Source: Polyangiaceae bacterium (lineage in GTDB: Bacteria > Myxococcota_A > Polyangia > Polyangiales > Polyangiaceae). Taken from it: 64,000 nt of DNA. Below the pieces are notes generated by a model. The model did no database searches. It had not been told where the DNA came from and saw only the letters and a list, made by a program, of their open reading frames with translations. The stretch covers positions 48,582 to 112,581 of the forward strand of contig JAKLKA010000014.1 in the NCBI GenBank assembly GCA_023150915.1, read 5' to 3'. The translations under genes were made by a program, and so were the position numbers. Shown here in pieces: positions 46,001-54,900 of this stretch (its first letter is position 1; each line of letters opens with the position of its first letter).

Positions 46001-46177
46001 ATCGGATTCCCAGTCGACGATCAGCGGCTCGGCGTAGGTCGAGACCACGTCCGCCCTCAGGCCATTGATCGGCGCCGGCGGGTTCGGCCCGGGCCCGGCC
46101 TTGGGTCCGCAGGCGCTCGCGCCCACCATCGACAACGTCACGCCAGCGACCACCGCGAAAGGTACGAACCTCGACAT
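43100..46177 (-). CDS. giant Sel1-repeat lipoprotein
   Basis: A 1025-residue protein from ATG 46177, with AAGGAG at 46182-46187 on the coding strand. The signal peptide ends in lipobox GASAC (about residue 24). Residues about 25-290 are a distinct N-terminal domain (ADVVSTYAEPLIVDWESDQRA..., several Lys-rich beta segments). From about residue 300 come some 16-18 Sel1-like repeats with paired Cys, e.g. AFEKACNAGDGLGCSFLAGM and LFKRACNGGLSEGCVELGTM. The last about 25 residues are Pro/Gly/Tyr-rich. It is probably an outer-membrane-linked alpha-solenoid that scaffolds other proteins. It begins a possible transcript continuing into VWA, pyruvate-kinase-like and nadE. Confidence 0.88.
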   Translation of the reverse strand: MSRFVPFAVVAGVTLSMVGASACGPKAGPGPNPPAPINGLRADVVSTYAEPLIVDWESDQRADLEALTRKGGIAVVRYQKNAIKMLKDCSLEGGYGYVGVTPKEDIIRYDSMDEVAANLPGIFAAGGAQLGAEMQKGSTIDIGWVIVGKKTADRPLAKRSELKGDCQGATHFVRGATIGAFAVQSGERSKVSTVASLFGAGGSFKTGSSKLVGKKDGELASCKASSTEALKPPEGCGALWKIELRPFDEPKKAATKDEKGSVVKTDDIPECDSGFVWDGKKCASKATAKAFACSGRDEGQCRSQCDKNNAKSCTQLARIYRNAGKDPIQAVEFFKKGCGLGDEAACAEHGWHLLNGIDVNADKFKAFEAFEKACNAGDGLGCSFLAGMHRSGAAPEATPEKAFNLFKRACNGGLSEGCVELGTMYEKGVGTPRDAKKALTIYERACRADNPDGCAHQGSLFTNERRGAGLDRQKAISLFKGACDKGSALGCTELGNMYFGGAGMEREKQSENDAEAAKLYEKACKMWGGAEGCARLGNLMIKGWGVKRDTYNGVLNIEKGCAKGSGYACAELGKIYQYGVYKPRDAVKAYEYYQKSCGLFEGEGCRLIAQLYRGEAGAGVARDDKRSHDFYAKGCRTGHLGSCHQVAVDLYNGVGVTPDYAKALTYYENACTGGYAKSCNEVGFLYDKGQGGVKQDKVKAAQWFEKGCEWGDGWSCENLGRYIEAKIHKAPSQDRALDLFGKACEAAEGDPTACARLASRYFNGVGVDKDPMKGIQYLRRGCEVKGDKYSCSQLGDLYRSGRFGVSTNFSEALKYFDRACWGRVESACDAKADMYAAGQGVAPNPTEAARIRKESCDRGNTIGCRNLAKMYRDGIGVPKKDPAMAATLHDKACLMRSNADCYELALMYDKGEGVKAEGKKVAELFQRACAFNNYEACGNMGYFIYRGSADQKKDTTVGLSKLRSTCSNYSWRFKDEKDKIKNVWACGALKKLNQKLEAPAAKPTPGYPPSPPPPPGYYGGGTQKM

Positions 46178-46247
46178 CGCCACTCCTTGCCCAAATGGGC
46201 CCCCCAACATAGTCGACCGCCAGCGAGCGTCACAAGGGTCGAAACGT

Positions 46248-46264
46248 GACCCACATTGTGGGTC
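46248..46264 (-). terminator. hairpin directly after the NMN adenylyltransferase-like stop
   Basis: A perfect 7-bp inverted repeat, GACCCAC-ATT-GTGGGTC, lies one base beyond the minus-strand stop codon and is followed on that strand by a short ACGTTTC. The perfect stem and its position suggest an intrinsic-type terminator or mRNA 3' end element, although the T run is short. Confidence 0.45.
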
Positions 46265-46265
46265 G

Positions 46266-46802
46266 TCACCGCACTGGCATCAGGCTCAGGGTCTCGAGCC
46301 CGAACTCGCGGACGAAGCGCTCGACCAGGGCATGGCTCTCCAGGTAGTCGGCCACCGCAGGGGGGATCAGCGCGCGCCAGTCGCCGCCGCGCGCCATGGC
46401 CAGGCGAACCATCGTTCCAGAGACCTTCACCCGCTCTGCGGGCTCGAGCAGAGTCACCGGGTGAATCACCGGGTAGTCGTCGCGCATCAGGCCCTGGACC
46501 CAGGCGTTGGCGGTGACGAACGCGTCCAGCGGGCCGAGCATCTCGCGGACCATCAGCCGCCAGCGCGGCGGGTCCCCCAGATCGGGCACGTCCAGGACGG
46601 TGCACCGCGCGCGATCGTCGCTCAGCACCCGATCCAGCATCTCGCGGGTTTCCGCGGCGGTGAACGGGTTGTGGACGTCGCGCTTGTTGGAGCTGCCGAT
46701 GCCCAGGACCACGTGGTCGGCTGAACGGAGCAGGGCGCGGAGGACGGCGGCGTGCCCCAGGTGCACCGGCTTCCAGCGCGCGATCATCGCGATCTTCCGC
46801 AC
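46266..46802 (-). CDS. nicotinamide-nucleotide adenylyltransferase-like protein
   Basis: A 178-residue nucleotidyltransferase with IARWKPVHLGHAAVLRALL at the N-terminus (the HxGH motif of the family), VVLGIGSSNKRDVHNPFTAAETREML, and a C-terminal VSGTMVRLAMARGGDWRALIP, which matches the ISGTxIR motif. This is the pattern of NMN adenylyltransferase of the NadM/archaeal type, which makes NAD from NMN and ATP; phosphopantetheine adenylyltransferase is a less likely alternative. It lies 5 kb from the broken NAD synthetase gene, so a NAD metabolic theme is possible. It is divergent from thiC. Confidence 0.8.
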   Translation of the reverse strand: MRKIAMIARWKPVHLGHAAVLRALLRSADHVVLGIGSSNKRDVHNPFTAAETREMLDRVLSDDRARCTVLDVPDLGDPPRWRLMVREMLGPLDAFVTANAWVQGLMRDDYPVIHPVTLLEPAERVKVSGTMVRLAMARGGDWRALIPPAVADYLESHALVERFVREFGLETLSLMPVR

Positions 46803-46853
46803 GAACGGGACTCTGCCCTGGCGGTGACGGGGCTTCTAGTCTACGGATCTGCC

Positions 46854-46938
46854 GTCGCTCGGGGCGCGGTCCCAATTCGGGGCAGCTGAGAAGAACCCGC
46901 AAGACCTGATCTGGTTCGGACCAGCGGAGGAATGCGAC
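46854..46938 (+). promoter_or_regulatory. TPP riboswitch (THI element)
   Basis: The conserved thi-box segments are readable: GGGGCGCG near the 5' side, CTGAGA-AGAACCC, and CCTGATCTGGTTCGGACCAG followed by CGGAGGAA. The outer stem P1 is GTCGC (46854-46858) with GCGAC (46934-46938). It lies 54 bases upstream of the thiC start and binds thiamine pyrophosphate to lower thiC expression. The ribosome binding site (GGGAAGGA 46976-46983) is outside the aptamer, so an expression platform between 46939 and 46991 is expected; no clear T-tailed hairpin is seen, which favours control of translation. Confidence 0.95.
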
Positions 46939-46991
46939 GACCGGAGATCCCGGCGTCTCACTCCCTTCGAGCGACGGGAAGGATCGCGAAC

Positions 46992-48758
46992 ATGCCTGTC
47001 TGGACCCTGCCGCTTCGCGGCGCCGGAAACCCCTCGACTGAACGCTCTGGGACGACCCCGGGGTCGTTCGCCGACCGCGCCGACGTCGGCGGCCCGCTCG
47101 CCTTCTCGTCGCCGGACACGCCAGGCATGCCCCCGCCGAGCGAGAAGACCGCGTGGGATTTCTTGCCCGAGGGCTGGTCGCGTGCGGCGGATGGTTTCGC
47201 CAGAGCGCCGGACGGGTTCGTCCCCGTCACCCAGCTCGAGCATGCGCGGCTCGGCACCGTCACGCCCGAGATGCGGCGCGTGGCCGAGCGCGAGAAGCAC
47301 CTGACGCCCGAGCAAGTGCGCGACGAGGTCGCGGCGGGTCGGATGATCATCCCGGCCAACCGCATTCACCTGGGCTTCGGCCTGGACGCCATGGCCATTG
47401 GCCGCGCGAGCCGGACCAAGGTCAACGCCAACCTGGGCGCGTCGCCGGTGTCCAGCGGCACCGACGAAGAGGTCGAGAAGATGCGCTGGTCGGTGCGCTG
47501 GGGCGCCGACACCGTGATGGACCTGTCGACCGGTGGCGATCTGGATGCGTGTCGTGAGGCGATCATCCGCGCTTCGAGCGTGCCGATCGGCACGGTGCCG
47601 ATCTATTCGATGATCCTCGGCCGCAAGCTCGAAGATCTGACCGAAGACGTGATCCTGGAAACCCTGGAGCACCAGGCTCGGCAGGGGGTCGACTATTTCA
47701 CCATCCACGCGGGCGTGCTGCGCGAGCACCTGCCACTGGTGCAGAAGCGAGTGATCGGCATCGTGAGCCGCGGGGGCTCGCTCTTGGCCAAGTGGATGCT
47801 GGTCCACGCTCGACAGAACCCGATGTACACCGCCTTCGAGCGCATCTGCGACTGCATGCGGCGGTACGACGTGGCGTTCTCGCTGGGCGACGGGCTTCGG
47901 CCGGGCGGGCTGGCCGACGCCAGCGACGAAGCGCAGCTTGCGGAGCTCGCGGCACTGGGTGAGCTCACCGAACGCGCCTGGCGGAAGGGGGTGCAGGTGA
48001 TGATCGAGGGCCCCGGGCACGTGCCCTTCGACCAGATCGAGTTCAACATGAAGCTCGAGCGGCGCCTGTGTCACGGCGCCCCGTTCTACGTCCTGGGCCC
48101 GATCGTCACCGACGTCTTCCCCGGTTACGATCACATCACCAGCTGCATCGGCGCCACCGCCGCCGCGTATCACGGGGCGTCGATGCTTTGTTACGTGACC
48201 CCGAAAGAGCACGTGGGGCTGCCCAAGCGCGACGACGTGAAGCAGGGCTGCATTGCCTACAAGATCGCTGCCCATGCCGCCGACGTGGCCCTGGGCATCC
48301 CCGGCAGCCGCGACTGGGACGACGACCTGACGCGGGCCCGCGCCGCGCTCAACTGGGAAAAGCACTTCGAGCTCGCCTTCGACGGTGACTATGCCCGGGC
48401 GCTGCACGACGAGGACCTGGACGTGGACACCGATTTTTGCGCGATGTGCGGCCACGACTGGTGCTCGGTGCGCATCTCGAAAGAGATCACCGAGTTCGCC
48501 AGCGGCAAGGCCGAGGGCTTCGCGCGCGAGCGGGTGCTGAAGAGCCCCGCGCTCTCGGCCGAGCAGCGTGCGCAGCTCGAGAAGCGCGGCGTCTTGCCGC
48601 CGGAAGAGCTGCACCGTCTGGCGACCAAGACCCAGAGCGCGGTGGGCGCCGACAAGGGCACCAAGGCCAGCTGTCACAGCGACTACGTCGACCCGGACGC
48701 GGCCGAGCGCATTCAGCTGGTGAGCCTGAGGAAGAAGGACCTGCCGGCCAGCCCCTGA
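46992..48758 (+). CDS. thiC: phosphomethylpyrimidine synthase
   Basis: A 588-residue protein that forms the thiamine pyrimidine (HMP-P) from aminoimidazole ribotide by radical SAM chemistry. The start is ATG 46992 with GGGAAGGA eight bases upstream; the frame opens earlier at 46932 but that is inside the riboswitch. Motifs are typical: [101 protein letters not shown], and the late iron-sulphur site CAMCGHDWC (C-x2-C-x4-C). It is the only thiamine gene in the window. Confidence 0.98.
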   Translation: MPVWTLPLRGAGNPSTERSGTTPGSFADRADVGGPLAFSSPDTPGMPPPSEKTAWDFLPEGWSRAADGFARAPDGFVPVTQLEHARLGTVTPEMRRVAEREKHLTPEQVRDEVAAGRMIIPANRIHLGFGLDAMAIGRASRTKVNANLGASPVSSGTDEEVEKMRWSVRWGADTVMDLSTGGDLDACREAIIRASSVPIGTVPIYSMILGRKLEDLTEDVILETLEHQARQGVDYFTIHAGVLREHLPLVQKRVIGIVSRGGSLLAKWMLVHARQNPMYTAFERICDCMRRYDVAFSLGDGLRPGGLADASDEAQLAELAALGELTERAWRKGVQVMIEGPGHVPFDQIEFNMKLERRLCHGAPFYVLGPIVTDVFPGYDHITSCIGATAAAYHGASMLCYVTPKEHVGLPKRDDVKQGCIAYKIAAHAADVALGIPGSRDWDDDLTRARAALNWEKHFELAFDGDYARALHDEDLDVDTDFCAMCGHDWCSVRISKEITEFASGKAEGFARERVLKSPALSAEQRAQLEKRGVLPPEELHRLATKTQSAVGADKGTKASCHSDYVDPDAAERIQLVSLRKKDLPASP

Positions 48759-48767
48759 GCGAATGAC

Positions 48768-49169
48768 TCAGCCGGCGTCGGGCGGGCAGCTGCTGGCCGG
48801 GGCCTCGCAGCCATTGAGTGCGTTGTTGTCGCAGTTCGCCAGGCCGGGCTGGCACTGGTTGGTGCACGTGGCCCCCTGACACGCGGTGCCCGGGCAGACC
48901 ACCCCGCACCCGCCGCAGTGGTTCGGGTCGCTCTTCTTGTCCACGCAGCTCGTGTCGCAGCACACCCAGCCCGGCGCGCACGCGCCGCACGCCGAGTCCG
49001 AGCCGGCGTCCGAGAGCACTTCGCACTGATTCTGTGCGTTGCACTGGTACCCCGCCGCGCACTCGCCGTTCGGCCCGCACGCGCCCTGCGCCAGCGCGCC
49101 CTCGAGGTCGTCTTCGGCGCAGGCGGCAAGCGCCCACGCAACCAGCAGCGCGAAGCGCCGATCATCCAC
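48768..49169 (-). CDS. truncated Cys-rich repeat lipoprotein
   Basis: A 133-residue lipoprotein from GTG 49169, with lipobox LAAC followed by AEDDLEGAL, matching the N-termini of the upstream paralogs (CAADDLSEYL type). It has one full repeat (CDTSCVDKKSDPNHCGGCGVVCPG) and ends in the second repeat right after NGCE, with a different tail (APASSCPPDAG). The three large relatives continue for 16 more repeats, so this is a shortened copy. It overlaps the end of the 920-residue paralog by eight bases and ends ten bases from the convergent thiC stop. Confidence 0.75.
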   Translation of the reverse strand: MDDRRFALLVAWALAACAEDDLEGALAQGACGPNGECAAGYQCNAQNQCEVLSDAGSDSACGACAPGWVCCDTSCVDKKSDPNHCGGCGVVCPGTACQGATCTNQCQPGLANCDNNALNGCEAPASSCPPDAG

Positions 49170-51924
49170 ACTTCCCACCGGGAAGGCACCGCTGCCCGGG
49201 CAGGCACTCGATGGCGCCGCAGATGCAGGCCCCCGCGGGGCACTTGCCCCCGCCGCCATAGTCGCAGTCCTTGTCCTGATCGCAGCGGCAGGTGCCCTTG
49301 TCGCAGGCGAAGCCGTCCGGACACACGCGCCCGCACGCGCCGCAGTTGTTCGGGTCGGTGGACAAATACTGGCAGCCGCTCTGACAGCAGGTGGCCAGCG
49401 GGCCACAGCTGGGACCGCCGTTGCAGCTGCACGCGTCGCTCTGGCAGATCTCGCCCGGCTGGCAGGGGCCGCTTCCGCAGCTGCACACCCCGGGCGCACC
49501 CGAGACGATGGTGCCGCAGGTGCCGCCCGACCCGCAGTCGCTGTTCTGCGCGCACCCGCACAGACCGCCCACGCAGGCGGTGAGCTTGCCGCACGAGTTC
49601 GAGCAACTCCCGCAGTCCGTGGGTACCTTGGTCACCACGGTCTCGCAGCCGTCGTCCGCGTCCGGCTGCTTGCAGTTGTCCCAGCCCAGCGCGCAATACG
49701 GGGTGCACGCCCCGTTGGTGCAGTCCCGCGAGAGCACGTTGGTGGTGCTGCACACGCGGCTGCAGCTGCCGCAATGCAGCGGGTCGAGCGCCACGTTGAC
49801 CTCGCAACCGTCTGCCTTCTCGAGGTTGCAGTCGGCGCGCCCCGGGTTGCAGACGAAGCTGCACCCGCCCTGGTTGCACACCGGCACCGCATTCGGGGCC
49901 GCCGGGCAGGCGACGCCGCACCCGCCGCAGTGCTGCGGGTTGGTCTGGGTGTTCACGCACTGCCCCGAGCAGTTCACCTGCGGCTGCGTGCACACCGCCG
50001 TGCACTGCCCCGACTGGCACACCTTGCCCGACCCACAGGCCACGCCGCAGCCGCCGCAGTGGGAGTTGTCCGAGAGGGTGTTGACGCAGGCGTTGCCACA
50101 CTTGGTGTAGCCCGCGTTGCAGCCGAAGCTGCACGACCCCGAGGCGCAGGCGGCATAGCCGTTGACCGGAGTGGGCAGGCAGGTGTTCCCGCAGCCCCCG
50201 CAATTGGGCAGCTTGGTCGGATCGACGCAGCTCTGCCCGCACTTGATGAAGCCCCCGATGCACCCGAACGTGCACTGCCCGCCCGAGCAGAACGCGAAGC
50301 CGCCGGGGGGGGCATTGCAGGCGTTGCCGCACGCGCCGCAGTTGAGCAAGTCGGACCCGGTCGCGACGCACTGGCCATTGCAGTTGGTGGTGCCGGTGGG
50401 GCAAGTGTTGGTGCACGTACCGTTGGAGCAGACCTTGCCCGAGCTGCAGGCGTTTCCACAGGCGCCGCAGTGGTTGTTGTCGGTCTGCTTGTTGACGCAG
50501 GTGGCGCCGCACGCCGAGAGCCCCGCGTTGCAGCTGGGGGTGCAGCTGCCGGCGACGCAGGCCATGCTGCCGCCCACTGGCGCCGGGGGGCACGCATTGC
50601 CGCAGTCGCCGCAGCTCTTCGGGTCGCTGCTGGTGTTGACGCACGCGCCGTTGCACGCCGAAAACCCCTCGCTGCACGAGTACGCACACTTGCCGGCCAC
50701 GCACGCGGGCGCACCGTTCGGCACGCCCGGGCAGGCCACGCCGCAGGCGCCGCAGTGCGCCGGGCTGGTGGTGGTGTCCACGCACTCGGTGCCGCACTTG
50801 GTGGTGCCCGTCGGACACCCCGTGGCGCACTTGCCCAGCGCGCACACCTCACCGGCCGGGCAGGCGGTGGTGCAGCCGCCGCAATGATTCGGATCACTGG
50901 TGGTGTCGATGCACTTGTCCCCGCACTTGGCGAAGCCGGCGTCGCACACGAAGCCGCAGCCGCCGGCCGAACAGGTGGCCGTCGCGTTGGCTGGCGCGGT
51001 GCACACCTTGCCGCAGGCCCCGCAATGGTTGGCGTCGGTTCCCACGTCCACGCATGCCGCGCCGCACGCGGTGAACCCGGTGTCGCAGCTCTTGCCACAC
51101 TTGCCGCTGGTGCACGCGGGCTTTCCGTTGGTGGGCGCCGGGCAGGCGTTACCGCAGGCGCCGCAGTGCGCCACGTCGGACTGTGGATCCACACACGACG
51201 CGCCGCACTGCGTGAGCTCGTTGCAGCTGCCGCCGCAGGCGCCCTTGTAACAGACGCTGCCGGTGTCGCAGACGGTGCCGCAGGCGCCGCAGTTCGCCGG
51301 CTCGGTCTTGGTGTTCACGCAGCCGTCGGCCGCGCACGCGGTGAAGCCCGGGTCGCAGGTGGCGCCGCACTTGCCGCCGCTGCAGGTGCGCGCGCCGTTG
51401 GTGACCGCCGGGCACTCGTTGGCGCAATCGCCGCAGTTCTCGGGGTCGGTGGCGACGGTGATGCAGGTCACGTCGCACAGCTTGCCGCCGGGGTTGCACT
51501 CGAGCGCGCACACCCCCTCGGCGCACGCCGCCTTGCCACCCACCGGCGTGCTGCACTCGGCCTTGCACGCGCCGCAGTTCTTCGGGTCTTTCGCGGCATC
51601 CACCTCGCAGCCGTTCACCGCGTTGTTGTCGCAGTCCAGGCTGCCCAGCTTGCAGGTGTTGGTGCACTCGGACGAGACACAGGTCGTGCCCGGGCAGGGC
51701 TTGCCGCAGCCGCCGCAGTGGCTCGAGCTCTTCGCTGTGTCCACGCACGCGCCGTCGCAGCACGTCTCGTCGGCGCTGCAGCTCGCGCACGGGTCTGCGT
51801 CGCTTCCGGCGTCGTTACCCGAGCCGCCCGTTCCGTCTCGAACGTCGTCGATCGACACGAAGCAGCTGGCCAGCCCCCAGGCCACCGCGACCGCGAGCAG
51901 GTGGCGCCAGGCTTTCCGAGTCAC
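49162..51924 (-). CDS. giant Cys-rich repeat lipoprotein, paralog 3
   Basis: A 920-residue protein from GTG 51924 without a clear ribosome binding site. The signal peptide ends in a good lipobox, GLASC, followed by FVSIDDVRDG. Then come 17 repeats of about 45 residues centred on HCGGCGxxC or NCGACGxxC, with spaced CxxGxC and CVDxxTD elements; about one residue in seven is Cys. The last about 130 residues have a distinct Cys spacing (CGCAQNSDCGSGGTCG... CRCDQDKDCDYGG... CLPGGKCG). It is probably a disulphide-rich rod on the cell surface. Proteins of this type in myxobacteria are listed as MXAN_6577-like cysteine-rich proteins; no biochemical role is known to me. Repeat order is collinear with the other two paralogs. 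Confidence 0.88.
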   Translation of the reverse strand: MTRKAWRHLLAVAVAWGLASCFVSIDDVRDGTGGSGNDAGSDADPCASCSADETCCDGACVDTAKSSSHCGGCGKPCPGTTCVSSECTNTCKLGSLDCDNNAVNGCEVDAAKDPKNCGACKAECSTPVGGKAACAEGVCALECNPGGKLCDVTCITVATDPENCGDCANECPAVTNGARTCSGGKCGATCDPGFTACAADGCVNTKTEPANCGACGTVCDTGSVCYKGACGGSCNELTQCGASCVDPQSDVAHCGACGNACPAPTNGKPACTSGKCGKSCDTGFTACGAACVDVGTDANHCGACGKVCTAPANATATCSAGGCGFVCDAGFAKCGDKCIDTTSDPNHCGGCTTACPAGEVCALGKCATGCPTGTTKCGTECVDTTTSPAHCGACGVACPGVPNGAPACVAGKCAYSCSEGFSACNGACVNTSSDPKSCGDCGNACPPAPVGGSMACVAGSCTPSCNAGLSACGATCVNKQTDNNHCGACGNACSSGKVCSNGTCTNTCPTGTTNCNGQCVATGSDLLNCGACGNACNAPPGGFAFCSGGQCTFGCIGGFIKCGQSCVDPTKLPNCGGCGNTCLPTPVNGYAACASGSCSFGCNAGYTKCGNACVNTLSDNSHCGGCGVACGSGKVCQSGQCTAVCTQPQVNCSGQCVNTQTNPQHCGGCGVACPAAPNAVPVCNQGGCSFVCNPGRADCNLEKADGCEVNVALDPLHCGSCSRVCSTTNVLSRDCTNGACTPYCALGWDNCKQPDADDGCETVVTKVPTDCGSCSNSCGKLTACVGGLCGCAQNSDCGSGGTCGTIVSGAPGVCSCGSGPCQPGEICQSDACSCNGGPSCGPLATCCQSGCQYLSTDPNNCGACGRVCPDGFACDKGTCRCDQDKDCDYGGGGKCPAGACICGAIECLPGQRCLPGGKCG

Positions 51925-51930
51925 GAATCA

Positions 51931-51950
51931 CGAAGCTATCACGAGCTTCG
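51931..51950 (-). other. inverted repeat before paralog 3
   Basis: CGAAGCT (51931-51937) and AGCTTCG (51944-51950) form a perfect seven-pair stem with a six-base loop. It lies in the 66-base gap between paralogs 2 and 3, six bases upstream of the paralog 3 start on the coding strand. It has no T run. It could limit read-through or translation of the third and fourth copies. Confidence 0.4.
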
Positions 51951-51990
51951 GCGCCGTCTCAATCGAACCTCATGAGTGTCCCGGATCGGA

Positions 51991-54900
51991 TCACCTGCAG
52001 CCGACGCCCGGGAAGCACCGCTGCCCTTCCTGACACGGGGTCGTGCCGCACATACATCGACCGTTGCTCGAGTTGCAGGTCGGGCTTGCGCCGCCCATGT
52101 CGCAGGCGGCGCCCCCGCACAGGCACTGCCCCCCGGCGCACATGAAGCCCGGCGGGCACGCCCGCCCGCACGCTCCGCAGTTCTGGGCGTCGGCCTCGAG
52201 GTCTTTGCAGCCGGACCCGGGGCAGCACGCGTACTCGCCCCACAGGCTGGTGGGGCAGGCCGTGCCGCCGTTGCACGAGCACTGGTAGACCGTCTCGCCG
52301 GAGCCAGCCGTGCCCCCCGTTCCGGCGGTGGCTCCCATCCCGCCGCTCGCCCCCATCCCACCGCTGCCGCCGGAGCCGCCGGTGCCTCCCGACCCGCCGC
52401 CGTCGATGCCGCCGTCGACCCCACCGTCGGTGCCTCCCGTGCCGCCGGTCCCGCTTCCCGTGGGCGTGCACGCTTCGCCCGGGCGACAGATCGCGCCGCC
52501 GCACTTGCAGACCCCGCTCACGCAGTCCTCGGTGCCCGACTTCGCTGGGGCGCACTGCTCGGCCTGCGTGCACCCGCACGCGGTGATCGCCGGAAGGCCC
52601 GGGTCGCAGACGAAGTCGCTCGCCCCGCTGCCCTGGGTGGTGCAGTCCGCGCCGCACCCGCCGCAGGTCGTCAGCGTGGGATTGGTTTCGCAGCCGTTGT
52701 CGGCGCCGCTGGGCCAGCTGCAGTTGCTGTACCCCTGGTTGCAGAACGACGTGCACTGCCCAGCGGTGCACTCTACGGACATCACGTTGGTGGTCGCGCA
52801 CTGTCGGTTGCAGGCGCCGCAGTGCAGTGCGTTGCTCGACGGGTTCACCTCGCAGCCGGTGGTGGCATTGGCGTCGCAGTTGAGCCAGGGGGCCGCGCAC
52901 TTCAGGCCGCAGGTGCCGGCCAGGCAGGTGGCGCTGCTGTTCGGGCCGAACGGGCAGGCGTTGTTGCACGCGCCGCAGTGCTGCGGGTTCTTCTCGGTGT
53001 CGACGCACTGCCCCCCGCAGTTGGAAAACGGCGTGCTGCACACCGTAGTGCAGGTCCCCGACTGGCAGACCTTTCCCCCGGTGCAGGCGTTGCCGCACCC
53101 GCCGCAGTTCAGGTTGTCGGTCTGGGTGTTCACGCAGGCCGCGCCGCACTGGGTGAAGTTGGCGTTGCAGTCGAAGCCGCAGCTCCCGGCGTCGCACGTG
53201 GGGAAGCCATTCGCGGGTGCAGGGCTGCACGTGACGCCGCAGCCGCCGCAGTTGGGGATCGCAGTCGGGTCCACACAGGCGTTGCCGCACTTGAGCAGCC
53301 CGCCGGTGCAGGTGAAGCCGCAATTGCCGCTCGAGCAGGTTGCCTGGCCGCCGAGCGGCGGTTGGCAGGCGTTGCCGCAGGCCCCGCAGTGCTGCGCGTC
53401 GGAGGCCGTGGCCACGCACTGCCCGCCGCAGTTGGTGGTGCCGTTCGGGCAGTTCAACTTACAGCTGCCGTTCGAGCAGACCTGGCCCGAGGTGCAGACC
53501 TTGCCGCAGCTGCCGCAGTTGTTGTTGTCGGTCTGCTTGTTGACGCACGTGCCGCTGCACAGCGAAAGCGCGGGTCCACAGCTCGGGGCGCAGGCGCCGC
53601 TCACGCACGCCATGCTTCCGCCGGGCGGCGCCGGCGGACAGGCGTTCCCGCAAGCGCCGCAGTGCTTCTTGTCACTGGAGGTGTTGACGCACTTCCCGTC
53701 GCACTTGGCGAACCCGGCATTGCAGTCGAAGTCGCAATTGCCGTTGCTGCAGGCGGGGCTGCCGTCCTGCGTGCCGGGGCAGCCCGTGCCGCAGCCGCCG
53801 CAGTTCGCTGGGTCGGTCTGGGTGTCCACGCACTGATTGCCGCACTGGGTCGCGCCTGGCGGGCAGCTGGCCTTGCACTCGCCGGCCGCGCACACCGTCC
53901 CGGACTTGCAGGCGTTGTCGCAGCCTCCGCAGTGGGTGCTGTCGGTTTGAATGTCGACGCACTGGTCGCCGCACTTGACGAAGCCCGAGTCGCAGACGAA
54001 GCCGCAGGCCCCGCCCGAGCAGGTTGCCGTGGAGTTGGACGGCGCCGTGCAGCTCTTGCCACACGCTCCGCAGTGGTTCTCGTCCGTCTGCACGTCCACG
54101 CACAGCGTGCCGCACAGGGAAAATCCGCTGTCGCAGCTGGCGCCGCACTTGCCGGCGGCGCAGGCCGCCTTGCCGTTGGTCGGTGCCGGGCAGGCGTTGC
54201 CGCACGCCCCGCAATTGCCCACGTTGGTCTGTGGATCCACGCACGCGGCGCCGCACTGGGTGAGGTCGTTGCAGCTGGCGCCGCAGGCGCCCTTGTAGCA
54301 GACCTTGCCCGTGTCACAGACCGTGCCGCAGCCGCCGCAGTGCGCGGGCTCGGTCTGCGTGTTCACGCAGCCCGCGTCGCCGCAGCCGGTAAAGCCCGTG
54401 TCGCAGGTGCCGCCGCACTTGCCGGCGCCGCATGTGCGCGATCCGTTGTCCACCGGTGGGCAGGCAGCGGCGCAGCCCCCGCAGTTGTCCGGGTCGGTGC
54501 CGGTGTCGGTGCAGGTGACGTCGCACAGCGTGGTGCCCGCCCCGCAGGCCGACCCGCACGTCCCTTGCTCACAGCTGGCGGTGCCCTTCACCGGCGCGCT
54601 GCACTCGGTCTTGCAGGCTCCGCAGTTCTTCGGGTCCTTGGCCGCGTCGACCTCGCAGCCGTTCACCACGTTGCCGTCGCAGTCCAGGCTGCCCAGCTTG
54701 CAGTTGTTCGTGCACTCGGACGACACGCAGGTGGTGCCGGGACACGCCTTGCCGCAGCCGCCGCAGTGGGCCGAGCTGGTCTTGGTGTCGACGCACGCTC
54801 CGTCGCAGCAAATCTCGCCGGCGGCACAGCTTGCGCAGGGGCCGGCATCACCGCCGTCCAGCCCAGCGACGCACAGCCCCTTCGGGAACTTGGGCTGGGT

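Noticed and set aside
43511..46249. 912-codon plus-strand open frame
   Set aside because: Antisense shadow of the giant Sel1 lipoprotein; the protein it would make has no recognisable motif and low-complexity composition.
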